From NCBI GenBank assembly GCA_016865015.1, contig CP018226.1, forward strand, positions 527,001-591,000: a stretch of 64,000 nt of DNA. The letters run 5' to 3'. Below the pieces are notes generated by a model. That model was given only the letters and a program-made list of their open reading frames with translations. It was not told the DNA's origin and did not search any database. Below are positions 26,719 through 36,513 of the stretch, piece by piece. The stretch's first letter is position 1; each line of letters starts with the position of its first letter. A program made the translations under genes and the position numbers. The DNA is from Rhizobiales bacterium IMCC20636. Its GTDB lineage: Bacteria > Pseudomonadota > Alphaproteobacteria > Rhizobiales > GCA-2746425.

Positions 26719-27459
26719 ATGGTCAATGAGACTGAAGGCAGTTTGACATTCAACACCAAGCGGGCAGCGCCAGCGCGGCTTGCTGACACCGTGTCGGATG
26801 AAATCGCCTCGGCATTGTTTGACGGGCGCATTGCGCCGGGCGATCCATTGCCCTCGGAAGGTGAAATTGCGCGGCAGTTTGATGTCAGCAAACCAATTGC
26901 GCGTGAGGCCTTGCGCCTGTTGGCCGGCGCTGGTCTGGTTCACACACAGCAAGGCAAGGTGGCCCGTGCCAAGGCAATGACCGGCGAACCTCTGGATCGC
27001 ATTTATGGCTATGCGGTGCGCTCAAGTCTGAAGCGTTTGCAGGAAGCCAATGAAATGCGTCTGGTACTGGAATCCGGCATTGCCAGACTGGCCGCCAACC
27101 GCAGGGATCCCAAGGGACTGGCTGTCATGCGGCAGGCTCTGGAGATCATGCGGCATTCAATCGGCGAATCTGAAGAATTTACACAGGCGGATATCGATTT
27201 CCATCTTGGCATGGCGCTGACAACCGGAAATACGATGATCCGGATGCAGGTTGAAGGCATGCGTTCGGTCCAGCGCGAAGTGTCAGAACTGTTTTCCCGG
27301 CGCAGCAACCGTTCCAAAGCGGACTGGCAGGCCACGGTGCTGCGGCATGAGGCCATTTATGATGCGATCGCTGCGGGCTATCAAGCTGGTGCACAGGCAA
27401 CATTGGTGGCGCATTATGATGCGGCCAATATAGCGTCATTCGAGGTGGCCAATGGCTGA
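26719..27459 (+). CDS. GntR/FadR-family transcriptional regulator
   Basis: 246 residues. The N-terminal winged helix-turn-helix (about 15-80: ALFDGRIAPGDPLPSEGEIARQF, then SKPIAREALRLLAGAGLV) is followed by an FCD ligand-binding domain (about 95-235: RLVLESGIARLAA, FHLGMALTTGN, HEAIYDAI) with the usual metal-binding Asp/His set. The start at 26719 follows GAAGGAA; an upstream ATG at 26671 lies inside the operator and is unlikely. The SDR gene overlaps its end by 8 nt. It is the expected regulator of the surrounding sugar-acid genes through the dyad at 26659. Confidence 0.92.
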   Translation: MVNETEGSLTFNTKRAAPARLADTVSDEIASALFDGRIAPGDPLPSEGEIARQFDVSKPIAREALRLLAGAGLVHTQQGKVARAKAMTGEPLDRIYGYAVRSSLKRLQEANEMRLVLESGIARLAANRRDPKGLAVMRQALEIMRHSIGESEEFTQADIDFHLGMALTTGNTMIRMQVEGMRSVQREVSELFSRRSNRSKADWQATVLRHEAIYDAIAAGYQAGAQATLVAHYDAANIASFEVANG

Positions 27460-28237
27460 GACCACTAGCTTCCTTTCCGGCAAACGGGCGCTGGTAACCG
27501 GTGCCAATTCAGACATCGGTTACGCGATTGCGCAGGCTTTGGCAGCGCAGGGTGCGGATCTGGTTCTGCACCGGCGCAGTGATGCTAAACTCTCGGGTGA
27601 TACGAGATCGTTGTTTGAAACCTGTCCTGTCATTCTGGCTGATTTTCTGGAGACCGACGGAGCCTCCAGGCTTGCGGAAGCTGCTTTGGAGACAGGCCCC
27701 ATTGATATTCTGATTGCCAATGCGGCGATGGAACAACGCCAACCCTGGCCGGATATCGATCCGGCTTTCATCAATGCGCATGTGGGCGCGAATTTCACAT
27801 CGATGCTGATGCTGGTCGGTGCCTTGGTCCCGTCGATGGAGCAACGCAAATGGGGACGAGTGGTCGCCATTGGCAGTGTCATGGCGACACGGCCCCGTGC
27901 TGAAACAGCTGTGTATGCAGCGCTCAAATCTGCACAATTGACGGCTTTGCGCGCCATCGCGCGGGACGTTGCGCCCAACGGCGTCACCATGAATGTGGTG
28001 TCTCCCGGCGCGATCGAGACCGGTCATACGGCCGAGCTTTATGCAAAACCTGATTTTCGCAGAGCGGTCACTGCCAAAATTCCAATGGCCCGGCCGGGAA
28101 CGCCGGAAGACTGTGTGGCACCGGTCACCATGCTGTGCAGCGATGGTGCGAGCTACATTACGGGCGTTGATATTCCCGTGAATGGCGGATGGGACATCGG
28201 CGATGCGCCCGGAAATCTGATGAAATTCGGCCAGTGA
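27452..28237 (+). CDS. SDR-family oxidoreductase
   Basis: A 261-residue classical short-chain dehydrogenase. The cofactor motif TGANSDIGYAIA is at about 16-27, with Asp where TGxxxGIG has Gly. An NAAME segment is near 89. The catalytic Ser is in GSVMATRPRAETAVY, with YAALK near 150 giving the YxxxK pair. The C-terminal ITGVDIPVNGGW is typical of sugar-acid or gluconate dehydrogenases. It is coupled to the GntR gene by an 8-nt overlap and followed by the ABC importer. It probably oxidises or reduces the imported sugar acid. Confidence 0.92.
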   Translation: MAETTSFLSGKRALVTGANSDIGYAIAQALAAQGADLVLHRRSDAKLSGDTRSLFETCPVILADFLETDGASRLAEAALETGPIDILIANAAMEQRQPWPDIDPAFINAHVGANFTSMLMLVGALVPSMEQRKWGRVVAIGSVMATRPRAETAVYAALKSAQLTALRAIARDVAPNGVTMNVVSPGAIETGHTAELYAKPDFRRAVTAKIPMARPGTPEDCVAPVTMLCSDGASYITGVDIPVNGGWDIGDAPGNLMKFGQ

Positions 28238-28292
28238 CAGGGATGACGCTGGCCGCTTGTAACGACTGATAACGTTTTAATGGAGGAGTAAA

Positions 28293-29543
28293 ATGAAAAT
28301 GTTCAAAACGAGACTTACAGCCGCCGCGCTGCTTGGTGCCAGTTTTCTGGTGTCTCCAGCTGTTGCGCAGGAATTGCGTTTCACTGTCTGGACGGGCAAT
28401 GACGCCCATCTCAACATGCTCAACAGCATTGGTGACAGTTTCAAAGCCACACATCCGGATGTCACGGTTACGTTCGAGACCATTCCGGCAGGTGACTATA
28501 TCCAGAAACTCACATTCCAACTGGCTGGTGGCACGCCGCCAGACCTTGGCTGGATGTTTGAAAACTCGATGCCGACCTTCGTCAAGGCAGGTGTTCTGGA
28601 GGAGTTGACGTCAACTCTTGCCGCCACTGAAGGCTATGATCTGGACGATTTTTCAAAGCCTGCAATGGCGCTGTGGTCAACTGATGGTGCTGTCTATGGC
28701 GTGCCATTCTCAACGTCACCTTTCATGATGTTCTTCAACAAGGACATGTTCGATGCAGCCGGATTGGAAGATCCCCTGACCCTCGCCGACAAGGGCGAAT
28801 GGGATATGGCGAAATTCCGCGAAGTCTCGGCCGCACTGGCCGCTGCGAATGAAGGAAAATGGGGTTTTGAGTTCAAGGATGGTCAGGGCTATGACAGCCG
28901 GATCATGCACGCCATCATGCCGCCTATTCGGGTTTACGGCGGAAATGCCTTTGACAATGGCGAATGTGGCTTTGAAAAGCCGGAAGCGATTGCTGCGGTC
29001 ACCCAATTGCATGAGATGATCTTCAAGGATGGCTCGATTGTGCCACCGGGCGAACAGGGTGACTTCTTCTCCGGTAGTTCAGCAATGACCATCAATCAGA
29101 TTTCCCGTGCCTCCAAAATGCCAGGTGCCGGGTTCAACTGGGGCATTGCACCACTGCCAACAGGTCCTGCTGGCGCATCGCCAGTGATCGGACAGGCTGG
29201 ACTTGTTGTCTTTGCCAAAAGCAAGAACCCGGAACTTGCCAAGGAATTCATCGCGCATATGACCAATGCGGACAATGTTGCGGTGATGGCTCAGTTTTTC
29301 CCGCCGGCACGTAAATCCGTGCTGAACAGCGATGCATTCACCAATGCCAATGCGCTTATTCCTGCCGCGCAGATGGAAAATGTCAAAGCTGCCATTGCAA
29401 ATGGTCAGGTGCTGCCAAGTCATGAGAAAACACCTCAGATTGAAGCTGCCATGAAACCGCGCTTCGATGCGTTGTGGAAAGCCGATGCAAATGTCGAGGA
29501 AGCGCTGAAAGCGGTTTGTGCCGCCATTCAGCCACAGCTCTAG
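28293..29543 (+). CDS. Extracellular solute-binding protein, family 1 (sugar or sugar acid)
   Basis: 416 residues with a signal peptide (1-25, cleavage after AVA) and mature start QELRFTVWTG. Family-1 features are GDYIQKLTFQLAGGTPPDLGWM near 70-90 and FSTSPFMMFFNKDMFDAAGLE near 145. GGAGGAG lies upstream of the start, and 55 nt separate it from the SDR gene. It delivers substrate to the permeases encoded at 29582-31356. Two cysteines (NGECGF and KAVCAA) may form a disulfide. The specificity is unknown. Confidence 0.92.
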   Translation: MKMFKTRLTAAALLGASFLVSPAVAQELRFTVWTGNDAHLNMLNSIGDSFKATHPDVTVTFETIPAGDYIQKLTFQLAGGTPPDLGWMFENSMPTFVKAGVLEELTSTLAATEGYDLDDFSKPAMALWSTDGAVYGVPFSTSPFMMFFNKDMFDAAGLEDPLTLADKGEWDMAKFREVSAALAAANEGKWGFEFKDGQGYDSRIMHAIMPPIRVYGGNAFDNGECGFEKPEAIAAVTQLHEMIFKDGSIVPPGEQGDFFSGSSAMTINQISRASKMPGAGFNWGIAPLPTGPAGASPVIGQAGLVVFAKSKNPELAKEFIAHMTNADNVAVMAQFFPPARKSVLNSDAFTNANALIPAAQMENVKAAIANGQVLPSHEKTPQIEAAMKPRFDALWKADANVEEALKAVCAAIQPQL

Positions 29544-29581
29544 GCTGAAGCTCAAACAGACCTTTTGCATAGGACCGGGGC

Positions 29582-30511
29582 ATGACACCCAGTGAAAAAA
29601 CAACAACCATGGCGCACGCAAGCCGCGTGCCATGGTTGACCTTGCGCCGCAAAGAGGCGCTGGAAGCCTGGCTGTTTGTCAGCCCTACGCTGATCGGTTT
29701 CGTCATCTTCTTTCTTGGCCCGCTGATTGCCGTGGGCCTCTACAGCCTGACGGAATGGAACCTGCTGAGTCAGGAATCCACCTTTGTCGGTGTAGCGAAT
29801 TTCCGTGATGCCCTGACGGTCAATCCTGATTTCTGGCATGTGGTGCGCAATTCGGCGCTGTTTGCGCTTGGTCTGGTGCCGATGAATATGGCTCTGGCAT
29901 TGATGCTCGCCATTGCCCTGTCGCGGCCCTTTTTCGGGGTCGTTTTTTTCAGAACCATCTTTTTTGCGCCGGTTATTACCTCTGCCGTGGCCTGGGCCAT
30001 TGTCTGGAAGTTCCTGCTTCAGGGCGAGGCCGGTGCGGTCAACCAGTTGCTGGCCAGCATTGGCATTGACGGCCCGAACTGGTTGCGCGAACCGAATTGG
30101 GCGATGTTCGCCGTGATTGTCACTCGCGTCATCAAGATGGTCGGGCTCAACATGATCCTCTACATTGCAGCCCTGCAGGCGATCCCCCGGGATTATGAGC
30201 AGGCAGCCCAACTGGAAGGCGCTTCGCGCTGGCAGGTTTTCCATATGGTCATCTGGCCGCTGCTGGCTCCGACAACGCTGATCATCATGGTGATCACCAC
30301 TATCGGCTCGTTCAAGGTGTTCGACCACATCTATCTGATGACCGGCGGGGGACCGGAAAACGGCACGCTGGTGCTGGCCTATTACATCTACCAGCAGGGC
30401 TTTGAATTCTTCAATATCGGCTATGCCTCCGCGCTCGCCATCATCATGTTCGTGATTGTCCTGGCCTTGACGATTGTGCAGTTGATCCTGCGCCAGAAAG
30501 GATCGGGATGA
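29582..30511 (+). CDS. Carbohydrate ABC transporter permease (MalF/UgpA type)
   Basis: 309 residues with about six membrane helices; the first is LFVSPTLIGFVIFFLGPLIA near residues 31-50. The EAA-type loop EQAAQLEGASRWQVFHMVIWP is near 210. ATG 29582 is taken as start; a later in-frame ATG (29609) is possible. It overlaps the second permease gene by 4 nt, and the pair forms the transmembrane channel of the sugar-acid importer. Confidence 0.92.
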   Translation: MTPSEKTTTMAHASRVPWLTLRRKEALEAWLFVSPTLIGFVIFFLGPLIAVGLYSLTEWNLLSQESTFVGVANFRDALTVNPDFWHVVRNSALFALGLVPMNMALALMLAIALSRPFFGVVFFRTIFFAPVITSAVAWAIVWKFLLQGEAGAVNQLLASIGIDGPNWLREPNWAMFAVIVTRVIKMVGLNMILYIAALQAIPRDYEQAAQLEGASRWQVFHMVIWPLLAPTTLIIMVITTIGSFKVFDHIYLMTGGGPENGTLVLAYYIYQQGFEFFNIGYASALAIIMFVIVLALTIVQLILRQKGSG

Positions 30512-31356
30512 GCCTGTCTCATAAACAAATGCAGATGATCAAGCGCGTCCTGTGGACCGTCTCACTGATGATCGTGGCGGTGCCCTTTGTGTTTCCGTTC
30601 CTGTGGATGGTGTCATCGGGGTTCAAGAATGCGGCCGAGATTTTTGGTCAACCGTCACTGTTGCCAGCCACATGGCGGTGGCAGAATTTTCTGGAAGTAT
30701 TCGACCACCAGCCCTTTGCCCGGCAATATTTCAATTCGCTGTATATTTCAGGGGCAGTCACCGTGGTGACGCTGGTGATTTCCTCACTGGCAGGTTACGC
30801 GCTAGCGCGGCTGCGCTTTGCAGGCTCTGCGCTGTTGATGCTGTTCCTGATTTCAGCCCTGATGGTGCCGGAAGAAGTCACCATCATTCCGAACTTCTTT
30901 CTCATTCGCTTGATGGGCTTGATGGATACGCATGTGCCGCTGGTCCTGCTGCCGGTGTTTGGCGCGCATGGCGTGATGGCAACCTTCCTGATGCGACAGT
31001 ATTTCGTGGCGCTTCCGAAGGAGCTGGAAGACGCCGGCAAGATGGACGGGCTCTCACGCATTGGCATCTGGTGGAAAATTGCGCTTCCGATGTCACGTCC
31101 GGCGCTGGCTGCGGTGGCGATCATCACCTTTCTGCATTCGTGGAACCTGTTTCTGGAACCGCTGGTGTTTCTCTCCAGTCTGGAAAAGTTCACGCTGCCT
31201 TTGGCGCTGGCAAATTTCACCGATGCCTATGGCCTGCCGCTCTGGCATCTGCAACTGGCCGCCACAAGTCTCGCCGTGGTTCCCATATTGGGTGTCTATC
31301 TCATCGCGCAGCGCCAGATTATCGAAAGCTTTGCAATGTCAGGAGTGAAGGGATGA
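30508..31356 (+). CDS. Carbohydrate ABC transporter permease (MalG/UgpE type)
   Basis: 282 residues with about six membrane helices. LEDAGKMDGLSRIGIWWKIALP near residue 173 is the EAA loop, and the C-terminus IIESFAMSGVKG is the common MalG-type ending. Its start overlaps the previous permease by 4 nt (ATGA), and the ATPase gene follows after 34 nt. It works as a heterodimer with the 29582-30511 product. Confidence 0.92.
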   Translation: MSLSHKQMQMIKRVLWTVSLMIVAVPFVFPFLWMVSSGFKNAAEIFGQPSLLPATWRWQNFLEVFDHQPFARQYFNSLYISGAVTVVTLVISSLAGYALARLRFAGSALLMLFLISALMVPEEVTIIPNFFLIRLMGLMDTHVPLVLLPVFGAHGVMATFLMRQYFVALPKELEDAGKMDGLSRIGIWWKIALPMSRPALAAVAIITFLHSWNLFLEPLVFLSSLEKFTLPLALANFTDAYGLPLWHLQLAATSLAVVPILGVYLIAQRQIIESFAMSGVKG

Positions 31357-31390
31357 ACCGCATTTCCGAGTATCAATTGGACAAATATTC

Positions 31391-32425
31391 ATGACAAGCC
31401 TTGCCCTGAGTAATCTTGCCAAATCCTTTGGGCCTGTGAAGGTCATACGGGATATTGATCTGTCGATTGACGATGGCGAGTTTGTTGTCTTTGTCGGGCC
31501 GTCCGGCTGTGGGAAATCGACCTTGCTGCGGATGATTGCCGGTCTTGAGGACATTACCTCGGGCGATCTGATGATTGGTGAGCGGCGCATGAATGAAGTG
31601 TCAGCATCAAAGCGCGGTGTTGCGATGGTGTTTCAGTCCTATGCGCTCTATCCGCATCTGACGGTGCGGCAGAATATGGGGTTCGGTCTGAAGGTTCGGA
31701 AAATGCCGGTTGATGAGATCAATCAACGTGTTGATGAAGCCTCGGCAACCTTGAAACTGGACGTGCTGATGGATCGTTTTCCACGTGAGTTGTCCGGTGG
31801 CCAGCGCCAGCGAGTTGCCATCGGGCGTGCCATCGTCGGCAATCCTGACGTGTTTCTGTTTGATGAACCATTGTCCAATCTGGATGCTGAATTACGGGTT
31901 CACATGCGCGCCGAGATTGCGGCACTACATGGCCGCCTTGGTAACACCATGATCTATGTGACGCACGATCAGATTGAAGCCATGACGCTGGCTGACCGGA
32001 TTGTGGTTCTGCGCGATGGACGTATCGAGCAGGTCGGCACACCGCGTGAGCTGTATGCCCGTCCAGCCAATGTATTTGTGGCCCAGTTCATTGGCAGTCC
32101 CAAGATGAATATCTGTCCGGCGGCGAGCATTGCCAGGGAAATGAGTGGCGACAATCTTGAGCTGAACAAGGCAGTTCAGGTGGGGATACGACCTGAGCAT
32201 CTGCGCGTTGCGGCGAAGGACGCGGGCAATCTGAATGGTCGGGTTACGGTCAGCGAATACACCGGAGCCGGGTCATTGCTGCATATTGAGGTTGATGGCG
32301 TCGGATCGTTTCTCGTGGCAGAAGAAGGACAGGTCGGAGCGCAGCAGGGTGATGTGATTGGCCTGGCGTTTTCGAACGATGATGTTCATCTGTTTGACAA
32401 GGACGGTGTCGCCATCCACCGGTAA
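31391..32425 (+). CDS. Sugar ABC transporter ATP-binding protein (UgpC/MalK type)
   Basis: 344 residues. Walker [10 protein letters not shown] is at about 37-45, FQSYALYPHL near 80 is intact, LSGGQRQRVAIGRAI is near 135, and Walker B VFLFDEPLSNLDAEL near 155. The C-terminal TOBE domain runs from about 230. As in shared MalK/MsmK-type ATPases, it could in principle energise more than one importer, including the 4677-7800 system whose own ATPase is broken; this is inference. Confidence 0.93.
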   Translation: MTSLALSNLAKSFGPVKVIRDIDLSIDDGEFVVFVGPSGCGKSTLLRMIAGLEDITSGDLMIGERRMNEVSASKRGVAMVFQSYALYPHLTVRQNMGFGLKVRKMPVDEINQRVDEASATLKLDVLMDRFPRELSGGQRQRVAIGRAIVGNPDVFLFDEPLSNLDAELRVHMRAEIAALHGRLGNTMIYVTHDQIEAMTLADRIVVLRDGRIEQVGTPRELYARPANVFVAQFIGSPKMNICPAASIAREMSGDNLELNKAVQVGIRPEHLRVAAKDAGNLNGRVTVSEYTGAGSLLHIEVDGVGSFLVAEEGQVGAQQGDVIGLAFSNDDVHLFDKDGVAIHR

Positions 32426-32480
32426 ACTTGCCGCCAGAATGGGTTTCGGCTAGGGATTGGATTTTGCACAGGAGATCGCC

Positions 32481-33143
32481 ATGCCCGGCCCGAAAAACAT
32501 TCTATTCTATGGCGATTCCCTGACATGGGGCTGGATGCCCGTTCTGGAAGGAGCGCCGTCATACCGGTTCCCGTATGATCAGCGTCTGGCTGGTGTCATG
32601 GCTGCTGAACTTGGCGACGGGTTTCATATTGTGGAAGAAGGATTGAGTGGGCGAACCACCAGTGTGGATGATCCCAATGATCCGCGCCTCAATGGCAGCA
32701 CCTATCTGCCAGCGGCCCTTGCCAGCCATCTGCCGCTTGATCTTGTCATCGTGATGCTCGGCACCAATGACACAAAATCCATTTTCAACCGCACACCCTT
32801 TGAAATCGCCAATGGCATGGCAAAGCTTGTGGGCCAGATCGCCTCCAGTGCGGGTGGGGTGGGCACGCTGTATTCGGCACCCAAAACGCTTGTGGTGGCG
32901 CCGCCGCCCCTTGTGCCAATGCCACACCCCCACTTTCAGGGCATGTTTGGCGGGGGCCACGAGAAATCAGCTGAACTGGGCGCGCACTACCGCAATATGG
33001 CGGATTTCATGAAGGTGGATTTCCTCAACGCTGGTGATTTCATCACCACAGACGGCGTCGACGGGCTTCATCTGACAGCTCAGAACAATGCGGATCTTGG
33101 CAAAGCCATTGCGAACAAGGTTCACGATATTCTGAACGGCTGA
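32481..33143 (+). CDS. SGNH/GDSL hydrolase family protein
   Basis: 220 residues. Block I FYGDSLTWGW (about 10-19) holds the nucleophile Ser, block III GTNDTKS is near 97, and block V DGLHLTAQ near 197 holds the catalytic Asp-His. No signal peptide, so a cytoplasmic esterase, for example one removing acetyl or other acyl groups from an imported sugar. The start at 32481 follows AGGAG; an upstream ATG at 32457 lacks one. It lies 55 nt after the ATPase gene in the same direction, which suggests membership of the operon. Confidence 0.88.
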   Translation: MPGPKNILFYGDSLTWGWMPVLEGAPSYRFPYDQRLAGVMAAELGDGFHIVEEGLSGRTTSVDDPNDPRLNGSTYLPAALASHLPLDLVIVMLGTNDTKSIFNRTPFEIANGMAKLVGQIASSAGGVGTLYSAPKTLVVAPPPLVPMPHPHFQGMFGGGHEKSAELGAHYRNMADFMKVDFLNAGDFITTDGVDGLHLTAQNNADLGKAIANKVHDILNG

Positions 33144-33209
33144 TGCTTTGAGGTTTGGATTCGCTCCGGTAAGGTCGGTGGCAGTTTAGTTTGATCCTGA
33201 AAGATCTAT

Positions 33210-34406
33210 TTGTCCGCTTCCCGATCCCGTTCCTTGAGTCTGCTGCTTCTCGCGGAAGTGGCTGGAATGTCGCTGTGGTTTGTGTCGTCGGCAGTTTTGC
33301 CTGACATGATCCGTGAGGCAGATATGTCCGGACTGCGCCAGGCCGCATTGTCCAGCGGCGTGCAGGCGGGGTTTGTCGTGGGGGCTTTGCTGGTAGCCTT
33401 TTTCGGCTTGGCCGACCGTTTTGATCCAAGGCGCGTTTTTGCGCTCTCCGCTGTGTTGGCGGGGCTGGTAAATCTGACGCTTGTTGTATCACCGCCGGGG
33501 AGCGGTCTGGCCATAACAGCGCGGTTCGTAACCGGTGCTCTGCTGGCCGGGGTCTATCCGGTGGGCATGAAAATCATGGTGGGCTGGGGTCAGAAGGATC
33601 GCGGATTTCTGGTCGGTGCTCTGGTTGCAGCGCTCACATTCGGATCTGCCTTTCCTCATCTGCTGTCGCTTGCGGGCGGCGCTAATTGGCGCTTGATCAT
33701 TGCTGCGGTGTCGCTGGCGTCTGCCAGTGGTGGCTTGCTGTGTCTTCTGGTCGCCCTCGGCCCCTATCACTCCACCGCGCCGCGCTTCAATCCGCATATC
33801 ATTGTCTCTGCCTGGACGAACCGCCGTGTCCGTCTTGCCTATGCGGGTTACCTTGGACACATGTGGGAACTCTATGCCATGTGGGCCTGGGTTGGTCTGG
33901 CGACAGCGACGTCCTATTCAGTGACATTGCCGATGGATGTTGCGGATCGCCTGTCGACGGTTACGGCGTTCTCGGCGATTGCGGCAGGGGCGGTTGCCTG
34001 CGTCCTGGCGGGTCTGGTTGCTGACCGGATCGGCAAGGCAGAAGTCGCCATCATTGCGATGATTGTCAGTGGCCTGTCTGCGCTGGCTGTTGCCCTGACC
34101 TTCGGCGGATCGCCCTGGCTGACATTCGTGATTGTCGTTGTCTGGGGTATCAGTATCATTCCTGATTCAGCACAGTTCTCAGCGCTGGTGGCCGATTACG
34201 CCCCGGCAGATCAAGCCGGAAGCCTGATGACGTTCCAGACCGCACTGGGCTTTGCCCTGACCATTGTTACTGTTCAAGTCACGCCCATGCTTGCTTTGGC
34301 ACTTGGCTGGCCGATTGTTCTGGCCGGGCTGGCGCTGGGACCATTGTTTGGCGTTGTCGCCATGATGCGGCTGCGACGCCTTACATCTCAATCCGGTGTT
34401 CTATAG
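33210..34406 (+). CDS. MFS transporter
   Basis: 398 residues with twelve predicted membrane helices. It starts SLLLLAEVAGMSLWFVSSAVLPDM, has GLADRFDPRRVFALSAVLAG in the first cytoplasmic loop and the matching ADRIGKAEVAIIAM in the second half. The start is a TTG at 33210 with weak support; no ATG lies before helix 1. The last 6 nt overlap the convergent nagA gene. The substrate is unknown. It lies 66 nt after the SGNH gene and could be in the same transcript. Confidence 0.87.
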   Translation: MSASRSRSLSLLLLAEVAGMSLWFVSSAVLPDMIREADMSGLRQAALSSGVQAGFVVGALLVAFFGLADRFDPRRVFALSAVLAGLVNLTLVVSPPGSGLAITARFVTGALLAGVYPVGMKIMVGWGQKDRGFLVGALVAALTFGSAFPHLLSLAGGANWRLIIAAVSLASASGGLLCLLVALGPYHSTAPRFNPHIIVSAWTNRRVRLAYAGYLGHMWELYAMWAWVGLATATSYSVTLPMDVADRLSTVTAFSAIAAGAVACVLAGLVADRIGKAEVAIIAMIVSGLSALAVALTFGGSPWLTFVIVVVWGISIIPDSAQFSALVADYAPADQAGSLMTFQTALGFALTIVTVQVTPMLALALGWPIVLAGLALGPLFGVVAMMRLRRLTSQSGVL

Positions 34407-35552
34407 TTTCTTCCCGCCGCGCCAGACGGATTTGATGTTGAGCGTTTGGTCGAGATGAACCATATCTGCGGCTGCACCGGCTTTGAGATGACCGATACGG
34501 GTGTCAGCGCCAAGGCACATGGCAGGATAAAGCGATGCCATGCGCAGCGCCTCATCGACATTTACTCCGACGGTGCCGACCATGAAGCGAACCGCAGAGA
34601 TCATATCCAGATCAGCGCCTGCCAGCGTTCCGTCTGCCAGCACAAGCTTTCCGCCCTCACGATGGATTTTGCGGCCGTTCAGGGTGAAGGATTGCAGATC
34701 GGTGCCGATGGTGGGCATCGCATCTGAAATCAGAAAAATGCGACCAGGCTCACGTTTGGCTGCCAGCGCCGTTGCAATGGCTGCCGGATGAACATGGAAG
34801 CCATCGGCAATGAGACTGACAAACAGGCTTTCCGATTGCAACGCCGCCCCGACAAGCCCGGGTTCCCGGTGATGCAAGGGGCTCATGGCATTGAACAGAT
34901 GCGTGACCGCTCCGGCGCCTGCAATGGCGGCGGCCGTGGCGGTGTCAAAATCCGTATCGGAATGGCCCAGACTGACCAGTATACCGGCTGCGGTCAGCGC
35001 GGCGATCTGCGCGTTGCTGACAGATTCCGGAGCAACCGTGGTCATGAGAAAGGGCAGTGACTGGCGGGCGATTTTCAGGGCGTTGAGATCATCTTCGCTC
35101 ATCGGTCGGATCAGGGCTGGATCATGCGCACCTTTTCGGGCAACGGACAAATGCGGTCCTTCAATGTGCAGCCCGAGAAATCCGGGAAGGGCGGCTTTGC
35201 TTGCCGCAATGCCCGCTGCAATGGCGGCTTTCTGTACCTCCGGTGTGTCAGTAATCAGGGTCGGCAACAGGGAGGTGGTGCCATATGCCAGATGGGCTGC
35301 ACAGATGGTCTTGATGGCGTCCAAATTAGGGTGGTCGTTAAACAGAACGCCGCCGCCGCCATTGACCTGCAGATCGACGAAACCGGGTGCCAGCAATCCG
35401 CCGCCCAATATGTGCTGGGTGCAGTCTGGCGGGATGTCGTCTTCCGATACGATGTCCAGAACGCTGCCGTTCTGCACCAGCAGTACCGCATGTTCATGGC
35501 GCGACGCACCATCAAATATAGTGGCTCCTGAATAGGCGTCGATCTGGCTCAT
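34401..35552 (-). CDS. nagA: N-acetylglucosamine-6-phosphate deacetylase
   Basis: A 383-residue amidohydrolase. GGGLLAPGFVDLQVNGGGGVLFND is near residues 47-70, the metal-ligand segment LGLHIEGPHLS near 125, a SLGHSDTDF His near 215, HLFNAMSPLHHREPG near 237 and the catalytic Asp in LISDAM near 275. It converts GlcNAc-6-phosphate to glucosamine-6-phosphate and acetate. The ATG at 35552 follows AGGAAAC; the longer frame to 35894 overlaps the kinase gene and is rejected. It lies 40 nt after the GlcNAc-kinase-like gene, so the two make a two-step amino-sugar entry route. nagB is not in the window. Confidence 0.92.
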   Translation of the reverse strand: MSQIDAYSGATIFDGASRHEHAVLLVQNGSVLDIVSEDDIPPDCTQHILGGGLLAPGFVDLQVNGGGGVLFNDHPNLDAIKTICAAHLAYGTTSLLPTLITDTPEVQKAAIAAGIAASKAALPGFLGLHIEGPHLSVARKGAHDPALIRPMSEDDLNALKIARQSLPFLMTTVAPESVSNAQIAALTAAGILVSLGHSDTDFDTATAAAIAGAGAVTHLFNAMSPLHHREPGLVGAALQSESLFVSLIADGFHVHPAAIATALAAKREPGRIFLISDAMPTIGTDLQSFTLNGRKIHREGGKLVLADGTLAGADLDMISAVRFMVGTVGVNVDEALRMASLYPAMCLGADTRIGHLKAGAAADMVHLDQTLNIKSVWRGGKKL

Positions 35553-35592
35553 GAGTTTGTTTCCTGTTCCACCAAAACGATAATGCCGTGTC

Positions 35593-36465
35593 TTACGCCT
35601 GTTCTTTGCCAAAGCGGCGTATCGCCAGGGCTGCCGCGCCGCTGACCGCATCCGCAAGCGGTGGCAGAACCTGTTCGCGGTAGTCTGCACCCAGATATGG
35701 GACATATTTTGGACCAAGACCGCCCAGCATGCAAAATGGCTCACCGGCGTGCAGGTGCATGGCTTGTAAAACCTCTTCAATGACACGGACTGCCTCGCCA
35801 ATGAGTGCCCTGGCTGTTGGGTCATCCTGTTCGGCAAACTCAAAAATATCCGGTGCAAACCGACCGAAAGCAGCCGGGCTCGCCGTTTGGGCAAACGTCA
35901 CCAGCGTTTGCGGATCATTGTCGAAATGCGCCATCACTTTCTGCGTCAGTGGTGACAGCGGACTGATGTGTTCATGGGCCAGCAGCGCAGCTTCAAGCAG
36001 GGAGCGTCCGAGCCTTGCGCCACTGCCATGATCGCCGACGATGAAACCCCACCCACCACGGGGGATGAGTGTGCCGGATTTGCGCTGTATGAACACCGAC
36101 CCGGTGCCGATGATGGCCGCCGCACCGTCCTGCGATCCGATGGCACCTTCCAGCGCAATCGCGGCATCACTCTCGATCTGAAGGGCACGAAAGGGCAGCA
36201 GTTCGGACAGTTGCTCGGCGGCATTGTCTATATTGGCACCCGCAAGGCCCAGATAGGCCGAGAGTTCCTGGATCGTTTCGGCTGGCAGGCCAGCTGCCTT
36301 CAACGCCAATTCTGTGGCCTGAAGAATGTTTTTGTGCGCGCCATTCAGGTCAGACACGATGTTGGCTGATCCGGCGGTGCCGGTGCCAACAGGCGTGCCT
36401 GCAGCATCACACACAAGAGCACGGCACCCGGTTCCGCCCCCGTCAACTCCCAGAAAATACGCCAC
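35593..36465 (-). CDS. N-acetylglucosamine kinase-like (BadF/BcrA ATPase family)
   Basis: 290 residues from a GTG at 36465 placed 5 nt after GGGAGAG; upstream ATGs at 36486 and 36507 lack a ribosome site. The phosphate-1 motif FLGVDGGGTGCRALVCD is at residues 4-20, the phosphate-2/adenosine segment (AAIIGTGSVFIQRKSG) near 110 and GWGFIVGDHGSGARLG near 130, all typical of NagK-type kinases in this superfamily. It would phosphorylate GlcNAc for the adjacent nagA product. The late segment CMLGGLGPKYVP closes the nucleotide fold. Confidence 0.88.
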   Translation of the reverse strand: MAYFLGVDGGGTGCRALVCDAAGTPVGTGTAGSANIVSDLNGAHKNILQATELALKAAGLPAETIQELSAYLGLAGANIDNAAEQLSELLPFRALQIESDAAIALEGAIGSQDGAAAIIGTGSVFIQRKSGTLIPRGGWGFIVGDHGSGARLGRSLLEAALLAHEHISPLSPLTQKVMAHFDNDPQTLVTFAQTASPAAFGRFAPDIFEFAEQDDPTARALIGEAVRVIEEVLQAMHLHAGEPFCMLGGLGPKYVPYLGADYREQVLPPLADAVSGAAALAIRRFGKEQA

Positions 36466-36513
36466 AGAACTCTCCCGTCGGGACATTGGTGGGCCAACAT
36501 GCCGCACAATCTG

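Noticed and set aside
26520-26891. 124-residue N-terminal extension of the enolase-superfamily gene
   Set aside because: It would read through the GntR operator and the GntR gene; family proteins start at the 26519 ATG.
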